DNA of 64,000 nt from Chlorophyllum brunneum (Eukaryota > Basidiomycota > Agaricomycetes > Agaricales > Agaricaceae): NCBI GenBank assembly GCA_963576785.1, contig OY756145.1, forward strand, positions 1,426,001 through 1,490,000. The letters run 5' to 3'. Each line of letters begins with the position of its first letter. Position 1 is the first letter of the stretch. The notes under the pieces were generated by a model. The model was not told the DNA's origin. It saw nothing but the letters and a program-made list of their open reading frames with translations, and did not search any database. Below are positions 1 through 10,648 of the stretch, one piece after another. The position numbers and the translations under genes are program-made.

Positions 1-781
1 GCATACCCGTACCTGCCCACGAGAGTGTGGAAGGCGGCAGTGACGGCGTACGTCGGGCCGACGACATGCGCCTCTGTTGCGCACGAAATGGGGGCGTCTC
101 CCCTGCTCCGGTGGCACAGAACCGTACGCCCTCAGTCAGGACCCGGGATACGGTCTCCGGTCATGCACTCGGACGCCATGGCCTCGATTCCCCGCGCCAT
201 CACCGCGCTCATCTACCAGCACCGCTCCCTCCCGTCGGCGCGCCAGTTTGTCCACTCGTACTTTCTCAGCCGTCAAATCGACCTCCAGAGCATGATCAAA
301 TTCGTCGACCCCAAAAAAGCCCTTCTCGAAATGGTCCACAAGTTTGGCCGTGAAAAACCCGTCTCCAGGTCCGTAAGCCTCCTTCCGCCCCATCTCTACA
401 TCCTCACCCCCTCCCAGACTACTCAAAGAGACCGGCCGCTTCTCCAACTCCCCCGTATACGTCGTCGGCATCTTTTCGGGCTCTGACAAGCTCGGCGAGG
501 GCCACGGCAGTTCTCTCAAAATGGCCGAGTTCCGCGTATGTGTTCTCTGCCCAATCTCTCTTCTCTCTCTCATGCCCCTCCAGGCTGCTGAAGACGCCCT
601 TCACCGCGTATATCTCACTCGCACACCCGACCGTCTGATCCAGCTGCCCTCTTCCACTTTCCCCCCTGGCGATGTCTTCCGTCCAGGCCAGGAAGCAAAG
701 TACAACGGTCCCGAGCTCTCCATGGCAGAAGTCTCGTATGCAAGCTCTGGCAGGAGCAGGCTGCCCCCGTATTCACCATAG
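1..781 (+). CDS. mrpl3: Mitochondrial large-subunit ribosomal protein mL44 (RNase III-like fold plus dsRNA-binding domain), 5' truncated
   Basis: The gene is open from base 1, so its 5' end lies outside the window. Three exons are visible: 1-368, 418-535 and 584-781, split by 49- and 48-base GT..AG introns. The joined protein has a C-terminal double-stranded RNA-binding region, reading ALLEMVHKFG, then LLKETGRFSNSPVYVVGIFSG, followed by GEGHGSSLKMAEFRAAEDAL and LTRTP. This matches the fungal mL44/MRPL3 family, a structural protein of the mitochondrial 54S subunit that keeps an RNase III-like fold without catalysis. The stop is TAG at 779-781. The next gene starts only about 75 bases downstream in the same direction. 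The family call rests on recognition of the dsRBD and the phrase order; the catalytic RNase III half is mostly off-window. Confidence 0.85.
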
Positions 782-854
782 CTTTTATTAGACGGTTGTC
801 ACCGATCAATTAATTCTTAATATTTCACGCCCACCTGTGTAACTGAGTTCTCTC

Positions 855-3060
855 ATGGATCCTCAACGGTACTCTCTCCGCCTTCTCTTTCGCTGCTTTC
901 TCCTTCCGTCCTTTCTCTTGCTTCTCTATCTCGTCTCTTCCATTGTCTATCTCAAGCCTAGCCTCCAACACACCCCCGTCCCCTCGGCGTCACCCTTCTC
1001 CTTGACCGTCTATCTTGTACTCTCATCCTGCTCGCCACCAGACCTCCACGCTCTCCTCCAACCCTTCACAAGCGCACCCGCACCCCACATCCATCAAATT
1101 GTCTTTCTCTGTCCGGATGACCTTCTCCCCCGTCTCTCACAGCTCATGAAGAAGGACCACCCAGGCCTTCAAATCGAGCTTTTGCTGAAACCTATAGCAG
1201 TCACCGATGATCTCCGTACAGAGCTGCTCAGGGACGCTTCACAGGCCTCAACCGACTGGCTCCTCATCTTGGACGAACATGGCATCGACGACATCAGCGA
1301 ACCCGCTCTCCACGCTCTCTGGGACGACATGGTCTTTACTTCTACCTCTCCAGAACTTTATGACGTCCTCTTTCCTCTGTCATATCTTAATGAGACTTCC
1401 CGGCAACCTCCCCTTCGTTACTGGCAAGATCCTTACACCCTCAAGCCTCCTCTGCTCTTCCCAACCTCAGTGTTACGCACCAAACCACTCTCCTCCCAAA
1501 CCAACACACCCTCACAATCCAAACCGTCTATCGTCTTTCTCTTCCCGAGCTTCCAGGTTTTGCAGTCTGCCTCAAAGATGGTCTGCGAGCTACGAACTAG
1601 AGGCCACTCGCTTCAGGTCCTTATCTACGACAGACAACGTCTCTTGTCCTCAACATCATGGCAAACTTTGAATCTCGATCTATGCAACTCTCAGAAGAAG
1701 CTTATCATCTACAAATTCGTTGACACCCAAGAAGAGCATGGTCCAAGATCTCAACTCCCTCTCCTAGACTGGCTCCATCAATTTGCCACTGACTCTCAGG
1801 TTCTGTTTTCGGTTAGAGAAGATAAACCCATCCTTGAAGGTCTTCTTTCCATTCAAGCCATAGACGCGACGCGCATATACATACCCGAACACCAATACCC
1901 CTACACGGACTGGATCGGTTCTCTCTCCCTTCAAGAACTTCAACGTACGTTCTCCCAGCCTGCCTCACCTTCACCAACCAACCTCCCAAAACAGACTGGC
2001 ACATCCCACAATTCACATTTAGCATCACCACATACAACCGCCCTCACTCTCTTCAACGTCTTCTCAGTTCCCTCTCCTCAGCTCTCTTCTTTGGTGATTC
2101 TAATCTCAACATCCGAATTAACATCGAAAAAGAAGCAAACGCCGAAACTCAACGTCTCACTCAATCTTTTCAGTGGATGTACGGCTCCATCCAGATTCAT
2201 CAACGAATCCTCCATGGTGGCCTAATGGCTGCTATAGTAGAATCATGGTATCCACCCAACAACCACTCTTATGGTCTTTTATTAGAAGATGACGTCGAAC
2301 TCTCACCATTATTCTACGCCTGGCTCAAAATGACTACCCTCAAATATAGGTACGTCTCTCAGTCCCAGTAATTAAATCCTGACTCATGTATGTGCACAGA
2401 TACAGCACCAGACCCAACTCCTCCCCCAATCTCTTCGGTATAAGCCTCTATCAACAAAAGACTCTCGAACTGCCATTAAAAGGTCGTCAGCCCTTCAACC
2501 CTCGCGCACTCTTCTCCTCTCAACACATTCCCATCAACACGCCGTACCTCTCATCAGTTCCATGCAGCTGGGGTGCAGTCTACTTTCCCGAGCACTGGCG
2601 CGAATTCCACGCCTATCTCACAACCCGTCTAGACAAGTCCAGAGGCACCGATCCCACGGAGAATCCAGTCGTACCAAACGTCCGATCAAACAAATGGGCT
2701 CACTCTTGGAAAAAATTCTTCATCGAACTTGTTTATCTTCAAGGCTACGTCATGCTATACCCAAACTATGCCGGATTCACCTCACTGTCCACTAACCATC
2801 TTGAAGTCGGATCCCATGTGCACGTGCGATCTGCGATGTCGCCGGAGAAACGCGACCTTTTCGTTCTTCCTCTCATGCAACTACCTTCAGTTAGGGAGAC
2901 AAGAGCCCGCTCGGTGCCGACTGGATTACTTGACCTACCCGGAACACAGTTACCTAACCTACGAGATTTGCCTGTTCTTAACCTTACTGGCAGCATCACA
3001 GCCTTGGATTCATTGGTTCGAATTGGCCAGGAGCGGGCGATGGAAATTTGGTTGCGCTAG
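855..3060 (+). CDS. Membrane-anchored glycosyltransferase-like protein (fungal/plant GT2-like family)
   Basis: Three exons (855-1944, 1995-2349, 2400-3060) give a protein of about 701 residues. Residues about 8-33 form a hydrophobic signal anchor, typical of a type II Golgi/ER protein. The central part reads FTFSITTYNRPHSLQRLL, as in GT-A type transferases where the Tyr-Asn-Arg stretch starts the nucleotide-sugar fold. It is followed by YGLLLEDDVELSPLFYAW, an acidic Asp-Asp motif that probably coordinates the metal and sugar nucleotide. Later WAHSWKKFFIELVYLQGYVM and YPNYAGFTSLSTNH are strongly conserved-looking. I recognise the architecture from uncharacterised fungal and plant glycosyltransferases but cannot name donor or acceptor. 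The exon joins restore one continuous frame. Start chosen because the ATG immediately precedes the basic residues and the anchor. Confidence 0.72.
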
Positions 3061-3277
3061 TGTGTCGAATCGCACACATATACGTATATAGATTTTGGTC
3101 TGCGAAACTATATAATACATCAGTCTAAAGACTGCGGCTGGAACAACTTCGTCAACAAACGACACAAAACGACAGCCGATAACTAGTGGTAACAAGACGA
3201 AAAGAGAAAAAAAAAAAACCAAATAAATCATCCAAAGGCGTAAGCATGCATGCAATACACGAAGGATCATCATCACA

Positions 3278-6200
3278 TCACAGAGCAATTTGCGAGCTAT
3301 CTAATCCGAGTGCGTTCAAAAACAGGTTGACATTACCCAACTTTGTATCTCGTTCCTCCTCAGTCGTGAACCAACCCCGACTAACGGCCAGGAGGTTCTC
3401 TAGTATTTTTTCCCGAAGCGAAGCCACCAGAACCTGATGTTGTTCGAGACTGCCATGAAGTGCGAATGCGGCGAGGAATTGCCAGACATGTTGGTCTGCG
3501 TTATCATGAAGCGAAGGTTGCTGTTGCTGCCCTTGATTTGGCAAACCAATCCGAGAAGATGGGAAGAGAACGAGCATATTTGGAGCGAGCAGGTCAAACA
3601 GATGGTTGAACATGTTGCTCCTTAGGTCACTGTCAGATCACCAGAAGCCACGCAGCCGAACCACCACATACCATTGTTGCGCCTCTTCAGGTGTCGGAAC
3701 CTCAACAATGTCCTGAGTCCCACTTGCGATACTCTGTTTAATCACCTCCACACGACTCAAGAACAAGGTCAACATAGCCAATCCCGGCTATAATGAAGGT
3801 CAATCATTGGCGATAATCAACGTACAATGCGACCCACTTTTGTCCGTGCAACAGCTGCAATATTGCTGCGATCCAAAAGTAGTCCCAGCAGACCGGTAAT
3901 CAAACGCAGCGTGGATTTGGCCACGATCGGAAGGATGCTCTGCATGACACTTGCAAGGAATGCATTGGTCTGACGCTCGACATCAGCGTGTGCAGGTGTT
4001 TCCTCTAGAGAATCGAGGACGGGAGCGTTCCTGACGACATCAAGCTGCCCGAAACACGCGACAAGGAGAGTCAACAATGTTAACATCCGCTGCGAACTAA
4101 GGTGTCGAGTCAGACGAGGTAAAATCTTCTTTCCTTTGCTCGGACCAAGGATAGAGATGAAGGGATGGGGGTCACTGAAGATCACACCTCAGGAATGTAT
4201 TCTCAACAGCGCTATGAGGAGAAACAAACCTGGTCTCAAGAGGAACAAGCACACGGAGTTCATCCCAAACCGTGTCCATTAATTCATCATAAACTTTTTG
4301 CCTAGCACGACATGAGTAAATGTGCGAAAACAAGTCGTGAGGTGATGGCACACCATTCATCGTGATCTTCCTGATCCTCTTCCGGCAGGGGCTGGTCCCT
4401 CTTGACCTGCTCGACGTTGAGAATAAGGTCGTACAAACCCTCCACAATCGCTAAAACCTCGCGATCGGACAGTGGCTCCTTCCGAACCAAGTTGTCGTTC
4501 TACGACATGATCAATAAGAATGTGAACAAGGGAAATGATTATCACGTACGTCTGCAGCATCGCCCAAGGCAGCACGACCAAGCTTGGCAGCTTCTGCAGC
4601 TCCGCCTTCCCTGGGTATGGATACTGATGCCTTTGAAATATGTGCATGGGCCTGGGACATGACAGGCGAGCTGCCAGGTGTGGTCTCGACTTGCAACAGC
4701 TGACGAGGAGCTGCCTTATAGCTACGACCTGAGGTCTTCCCGAGAGCACCTTGAAGGCTATGGATGGCTACGCGATATACTCAGAATGTGTTTATCGACC
4801 ACGACTTCATGACTCACAGTGTAGCCCTTTTTCCTCCTCCCTTTTTCTTGCATTGCTCACGATCCTCTCAACCTGCTGCTCCATCCGCTGCATGGCACTG
4901 GGACGACGATAGCCTTTTTGAGAAGTCAGACCGAGACCAACTCCCCCACCCGAGCCAAACTTGAGTACTCGTTCGTCCGATTGAAGACCCATTCTTGAAC
5001 GTAGGATGGCTCCGTAAACTTGAGCATAAAAGTCATCCGCATATGGATCCTGAGTTACAAGTTGGGAGACCTGGATCCGAGTGATGAAGTCCTTGTCCGA
5101 TTGCGTCATGAGATCGTTATAACGGGACTGAGAATAGTACGTCAAGAAATGGCGAGGATAGAGAGCGAGGTGGTTACCATATGAGCAATCTTTGCTGCCT
5201 TCCTACGTCTCCTCTCCTCCATCTTCTCAGCTTCGAGTATCTTCCGCATTGCTTCCGCCCGCAAAGCCTCCTGCTGCTCTAATTGTTTTGGAGTAGCGGC
5301 TTGCATCTCGCGCATGAACTCTGCCTGTGCCATCTCGGAGAGGAGGCGCTGTTGGAGCTGGATATTCTGAGGAGCGAGGTCCTGGGGACTACCATTAAAC
5401 TGATTGAGAGCGGGTGATTGAGAGCGTTGCCTTCGTTGCTGCTGCTGCTGCTGCTGATGTAATAGTTGGGCAGCTTGGAGCTCGTAATCGGTGGGATCAG
5501 TGACGCGGCGCCTCGAATCTTGTTGCTGTAGCGAGAGGTTATTTGCCAGTTGGCGCTGAAGTTCCTCTACTTGTAGTTGCTCTTGTTGCTGTTGCTGCAA
5601 TTGAAGGAGTTGGCGCTGATGCTCAAAGAACCGTGGTGACTGGGAGACAGGAAGCATTCGTGGAGGAGGAGTCCGTTGTTGCAATTGTTGCTGCTGCATC
5701 AAACGCTGAAGCTGGAGGCGCTGCTGCTCTTGCTGCTGCAGCTGAAATATCTGCTGCTGGCGTTCTAGTTCTAGTTGACGCTCGTGTTCTTCGATAACCA
5801 TCCGACGTTGCTCTTGTTCAAGCAGCGTTCGACGCTGCTCTTGTTGTTGTTGTTCAAGCAGCATCCGACGCTGCTCCTGCTGCTCCAACAATATTCTTCG
5901 CTGTTCTTGTTCGAGAAGGCGCTGATCATGTTCCGTTACTCTGGGATCTTCGTAAAATTGACGAGTCTCTTGTTGACGGTTTTGGCGAGCTCGCTCTAAC
6001 AGGTAGCGTTCTTGTTGTTGCTGTTGCTGTTGTTGACGTAGGCGCATCTCTTGGGCGAGCTGCTGCTGCTGCTGTTGCTGTTGATGGAGCTGCTGCCTTG
6101 AAGACGTCCCTTGAAGACGATTTTGTTGAGCAGCGAGCCGCATCTCTTCCTCTATCTCTTGTAACGTTTGTACTTTTCCTGCGTCTCCCCCACTTCCCAT

Positions 6201-6827
6201 AGATTGCGGTTGACTGACGGCGGTAGGTGCGGTCGCTGGACCGAAAACACCAGCGGATGGTGTCCTAGAGGGGAAACCCGACAATGCAGAGCGCCCTGCG
6301 CCATTTGCTCTTGGAAGCACAGAAAATGGAGACTTGTTATCCCAGATAGCCTCTAGAGACTGAGGAGTGGCACGGGCAGCTGGTTTAGGTCCATGAGACG
6401 TGATTGTTAATGGAAAGCAACATCAGGCCTTACAGCGCTCGAGCGGGGGTTCAGCCGCGTGCTGTTCATGTATCACTCCCGCAGATGGAGCCCGCTCCTG
6501 GAAAGGCGACCGATGGCTTCTTGAAGATGGCCCTGTGAGCTTGCGATGATCATCCGGCAAGTTGGGGCCCGAAAAGTCAAAGTCCTTCCCTAATCACACG
6601 GATATTCAGGATTGCAAAACGGCGGTGAGCCCAAATCTCCAGCAGTGCAAAGGCCAGGATCTCTCACCGACTTGCCCTACACTGCCGAAAGTCTCGTCGT
6701 TCAGCTCGTCTCCGCCCTCTTGAAGTGCATCACCTAAGCCGTCATAAGACTCATCGCCCCAGGTATACACTGCGACATCTTCGGGTCGCTGGTCTAGATT
6801 AGTCTGCGGAAAATCGAAAAATGACAT
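3278..6827 (-). CDS. PAT1: Pat1-like mRNA decapping activator / P-body scaffold (topoisomerase II-associated protein PAT1 family)
   Basis: Start MSFFDF at 6827 resembles the usual Pat1 start (MSFFG-type). An acidic N-terminus with AVYTWGDESYDGLGDAL follows, then a very long Gln-rich region and a helical C-terminal half. The C-terminal half includes MTQSDKDFITRIQVSQLVTQ, DPYADDFYAQVYGAI and, near the end, LLGLLLDRSNIAAVARTK. At least seven short introns are needed, for example 6666 down to 6601 and 3671 down to about 3632; the joins I checked keep frame. The protein is about 1,000 residues, longer than yeast Pat1 mainly because of the glutamine tract. Family role: bridges Lsm1-7, Dhh1 and Dcp2 to promote decapping of deadenylated mRNA in P-bodies. 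The Phe-Asp-Phe-Pro N-terminal motif is the expected Dhh1-binding type of element, which is an inference. Stop TCA (reverse strand) at 3278-3280. Confidence 0.85.
5425..6110 (-). repeat. CAG/CAA-rich low-complexity tract encoding poly-Gln inside Pat1
   Basis: On the minus strand this stretch is dominated by CAG and CAA codons mixed with Leu, Arg and Glu codons. It encodes runs of up to ten glutamines and repeated units such as EQRRMLLEQQ. The mixed CAG/CAA usage argues for selection on the peptide rather than a fresh pure-triplet expansion. Confidence 0.9.
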
Positions 6828-7416
6828 GAGGGCATGAAGTAAAGAGAAGTAAAAGGAGCAGAAAGGAGATGGGGGAGGCCTGCGCGGCCGGGAGGAGGAT
6901 TGGTCAAGGCTCAGCAAAAGACAGGGCAGCAATTCTTTCTCAGCGCCAAACAAGACAAAACTAGCTCAATTCATTCCATTTTATATCAGGCTTTCTCACA
7001 CTAGCTGTGAGCCCTGACATAGAGTGATTGTGATGTGAGGATTCCGGTGGTCAAGCGCAGCTGCATGCAACGGCCTTGGCAAATGTAATGGAGACACCAT
7101 TATTCGTTTCTTTAGCGACCCCAACTCTCCTGGTCTGGTTGATCAGCTACGGGGTAGGGCGGGGGGACGAACGATCCAGTCCATCCCTTAGCCGAGCTTA
7201 ATACCCTCATATCCACCCCGGCTACTTGAGACCAATTTAAACAGCAGATACCAAAATGCTGGTAGTACAGGGACGATGACCTGAAAGACGGAACCACCAC
7301 CGCGTTCAGAAATTGCACCTGCTTTACTCTCATCCATCTGTACATTAATCTGCTAGTTATTAACAAGATTGTTATCCCAACAACATCTTGCTGAAAGCCT
7401 CTGCATACCGGCGGTG
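6828..7416. other. Intergenic: Pat1 promoter and 3' side of the first H2A-like gene
   Basis: No independent gene seen. On the minus strand about 7340-7180 there is an open stretch that could be a further 3' exon of the neighbouring histone-like gene (reads INVQMDESKAGAISERGGGS before a stop), but I could not join it in frame. About 6828-6960 is open on the minus strand upstream of the Pat1 start and is read here as 5' UTR. Confidence 0.5.
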
Positions 7417-7970
7417 TCAGCTAATCGACATATCCACAGGGGGGAAACTAAACTCACAGACACCGCCCTCAGTGATGGTAACGTCTTGTAGGAGTAAAAC
7501 CAGCCTGAGTGGTTGAGCCTATTGGCAAAGTCCGGGTATCATAATACTCACTCATGATCGTCTTTGATTGCGAGGACTATATGGCGTGGGGTAATCCTAC
7601 GTTTCTTGAGCTTTTCGGCAGCTTGAGCGGCGAGCTCAAGTAACTCTGCTGCCATGTACTCCAAGACGGCCGCTAGATATACTGATACCACATCGGTATG
7701 ACATCGGCTACTTGCGATTGTGGCGCCCACCTGCACCGGTGAGGTATACATATTTCTGCTCCTTTGTCAGAAATTTTTGGAGCTTTCTTCTTGTGCGGGG
7801 GACAGAAAATACAAGCCCGCTTCTCGTCGTGACGCTTCGTCTTGGTGCTTTCATGGTGCTCAACTGAGCCAGGCTCATCTTTCCACTGAGTATCCCTGTC
7901 AGAAACCAATCAGATAAGAGACCAACGGATGAGATTACCTTTTTCCTCGCCCTTGGCCCACTGTGGACAT
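7417..7970 (-). CDS. Diverged histone H2A.Z-like protein A
   Basis: Exons on the minus strand: 7970-7939, 7885-7731, 7681-7552 and 7504-7417 or shorter. The assembled protein starts [15 protein letters not shown], a histone-like basic tail. It continues [17 protein letters not shown] (the helix-1 region, usually AGLQFPVGRIHR), then [20 protein letters not shown] (helix 2, nearly canonical), [18 protein letters not shown] (helix 3 with the Ile-Thr-Pro-Arg-His form typical of H2A.Z) and [13 protein letters not shown]. Acidic-patch residues of helix 2 (three Glu) are kept; the Asp-Glu-Glu cluster is Asp-His-Glu. The canonical docking tail after Gly-Gly-Val (Leu-Pro-Asn-Ile or Ile-Pro-His-Ile) is missing. 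The 3' end is ambiguous: splicing at the GTGAGT after Gly-Gly-Val makes a TAG at the junction (121 residues), reading through gives about 134 residues ending at 7417, and another donor would end at about 7372. Expected role: a nucleosomal H2A variant. Function is unknown, and expression or decay cannot be judged from sequence alone. Confidence 0.72.
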
Positions 7971-8151
7971 TGCAGTGAAGGCAGAATTATTGGAGAGGTG
8001 AATTGATGCGGACGACTTTGGGTACTGGACGGACCCCTTCTTGTAGTGGTCCCTCTGAGCTTGGCTGTCTCCAGGGAAACTGAGCGAGGGCATGTCAAGT
8101 ATCGGGCAAAGCTTAATATTATCATAATTGTATACATTAGCGGTTCTTCCA

Positions 8152-8843
8152 CTATCTTTCTACCGATAAAGTTTGGAAGAGACGGGATAGATCGTCCCGC
8201 TCTTCCGGGTCGTGGTTGACCCTATGCGTTGAAATCATGGGGAGGAGGTTTCCTAGCATCTGCCGGAGTCTGGAGTGGAGGTATGTTAGGATAGTATTTA
8301 TCAATGAGGGTGGTACTCACTCCGAGTCTTGCCAGAACACGAGCTGGAGATGGGTCGGCTGGATGACTTTGGACGAAGGCCGTGGATTTGATGGAAGATC
8401 GGGAGAAGTGAACAAGCCCGCTTGTTCGAGTATCTCCGCACACAGATATTCGATGACGCCAGTGGTAAACACTGCTTCTCGTGAGCGTCCGGTGTGACAA
8501 GAACATAGGATGGAATGAATACCCGCGGCATCGTCGGTGATGAAGAATCTTGCCCTGGTTCGTCTCCGGAAGTGGTGCTGAAGTTCACCAACGGGGAACT
8601 TGATCCCTACGTCATAGGCTCGAGAGGAGAGGAGTTTCCGCCTCTTTTCCGAGTACCGAAAGAGTTTACTAGAAAGAGGTGTGAGCGGGCACGGCAGATT
8701 GGAGATAGGGGAAGAGGGTACTACGGAGGGCGAGCGGCGACGTGAGAGATGGCACCCTGAGAAACGGGGTGAGTAGATGAGGGGCTAAGAGGGAGACTCG
8801 TACCATTGGACCAGGAGAGGATGGGTGGGCTGGAGGGGTGCAT
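8152..8843 (-). CDS. Diverged histone H2A.Z-like protein B
   Basis: Four exons on the minus strand: 8843-8804, 8756-8523, 8471-8321 and 8269-8152. They join without stops into 180 residues. An unusual N-terminal tail (starts MHPSSPPILSWSNG, then SRRRSPS) leads to GIKFPVGELQHHFRRRT, which aligns without gaps to H2A.Z GLQFPVGRIHRHLKSRT. Next come VFTTGVIEYLCAEILEQAG (helix 2) and IQPTHLQLVFWQDSELRQML (helix 3; H2A.Z has ITPRHLQLAI...DEEL). The loop between helix 2 and helix 3 is about seven residues longer than in H2A.Z. The C-terminus ends in a novel acidic/basic helix (HDPEERDDLSRLFQTL) instead of the Gly-Gly-Val docking tail. The three helix-2 acidic-patch Glu residues persist. It lies about 180 bases upstream of protein A in the same direction and about 150 bases from the divergent M50B gene. 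Histone family membership is clear; biological role is not known. Confidence 0.75.
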
Positions 8844-8992
8844 GGGGTATTTAATGAGTGCGGAGGGGCTTGCACGTGTCTGCGACGCGCTGCTCCGGGG
8901 CACGTGGGGAGTGTTGTGGCCTGAAAAGGCAAGTGAAGGGTGAGGAGAGTGCAGGTGGACGCAGCGAGCTCCAGTCACTCCTCTTAAAAGTC

Positions 8993-10321
8993 ATGGCCTC
9001 CGTATCACGCATACCCATTGCTCCCCCCATGCCCTCCCCATCCTCCTCTCTCCAGAACCCTTTGCAACCCTCAAGCGACCAGGTAATGTTCGTGTCACTC
9101 CCTACTCATTCACTTTGCCTACCTTTCTCCTCGCTGCCTCCAGGTGGTCGTGTTATATGTCGTGCGGCACCTGTCATCTACTCGCCCGATTACCTTATCA
9201 ATTCCTTTGATCCTCCAGATTGTCGCCATGGCCGTGATAATATTCGGCTTCTGGAACGTGCCTGTCGTCCGAAACCTCATCAACCCTTTGAAGCTCTTCA
9301 CGATTGGCTGGCATGAACTCTGCCATATCATAGCCGTATGCGGCCTCTCTCCTTGCGCGTTCTTGCTCTCATAGCCCCCAGGCTATCTTTACAGGCGGGC
9401 GAATATTAAAAATCACCATAGATCCACATGTCGGAGGGGCAACAATTGTCGAGGGCGGCATTCCAACACTCATTCTTTCGGCGGGCTATATCGGTTCGAC
9501 CCTCTTTGGTGGAGTGTTCATCTTAGCAGGATGGACGACCCTTGTGGCAAAAATTATGAGTTTTGTCCTGGGCATTGGACTCCTTATGCCACTGGCTCTA
9601 GTCCGCGATAAACTGTACGTGTGGTGCACATTATCCATGTCCCACTCACGAATAATCCTCCAGGACAATTGCCCTCACATTCGTGTATGAAGGACTGTTG
9701 ATCGGTTTCTGGTTCATCGACCATGCGTGTGTGCCATCTTCTACTATGTTGAGTCCCGGTGTTCCGTCGTTTACCAAGCTGCAGACAAGCTTTACGCTGG
9801 TACTGTCTATTCATCGGAGTTATGAAGTGCGTCTCTCCCTTACCCCTTAACTTTATCAATCTGACACCTCCACAGCATCCTGTTTGTTATCTGTGAGTTC
9901 TCGTCGCATTGAGGTATCACTACCGATCTCATCTTTCAAAGGGGACGTGGCCGATGACCGCTTCTTCCACAAGACCAATGACTCGGATGCTGCTCAGTTC
10001 TCAATCTTGTATCCTAAAATCCCAACTCACAGTACGTCGACAGAGGATACTGTAGACACCAGGAAGCTGACTGAACGCAGTTTGGGCAATGTTTTGGATT
10101 CTTTTCCAGCTCGGAGCGCTCGCAGGATTTGCATTGCTTGGGATTTTCGCCTTCAGGGTGTGTTTCCACCATCCTCGGTACCGAACTAGATACCTAACCT
10201 TTTCTACAAGATGACCCAAGAAGAAATGGATGCGCAAGCAGGTTTGTGGCTCTATTTCTCCCTTAGCAGCAAGACTGACCCAGGGCTGACGGTGACAGCG
10301 GCCTTCCTTCCAACTCGATGA
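8993..10321 (+). CDS. Peptidase M50B-like integral membrane protein
   Basis: Nine exons give about 285 residues. After a short Pro/Ser-rich N-terminus come several hydrophobic segments. The first helix (ITLSIPLILQIVAMAVII) is followed by FTIGWHELCHIIAAIFTGG, carrying an HExxH zinc motif (His-Glu-Leu-Cys-His) in a membrane-proximal helix. GGATIVEGGIPTLILSAGY and later FFHKTNDSDAAQFSILYP follow; these phrases fit the M50B-like family (Pfam Peptidase_M50B). Such proteins are predicted intramembrane or membrane-associated zinc proteases, but no substrate is known in fungi. Start at 8993 is the first ATG that keeps the frame through the first intron (GTAATG donor after DQ). The stop TGA is at 10319-10321. 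The first small exons are supported by canonical donors and by restored conserved phrases such as DHAQALRWYCLFIGVMN. Confidence 0.75.
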
Positions 10322-10648
10322 AATCACCGTTGACCCCATGTGCGCCCAATGTTTACTTGTGACGATTCATTCCGTCATCTACACGACTGTACCACCTACC
10401 ACTGTTTGCATGCAACCATCCATACCTAATTTATATCACACTTATTGTTGAACGATTTACATTGTTTTTTATGTATATTATTACGGATACATAGACGAAT
10501 TCTGGAAGAAGCCAAGTGTCCTTACTGACCACTATTCACGGTCGCCCAACGAAAAGAAGCGAAAGGAATCAGAGATTCGGTTGAAGATAAGGTATGCATG
10601 CAGACAAGACGGAGGGGAGAGTTAGTTGAAATTTATGACAACACCAAA

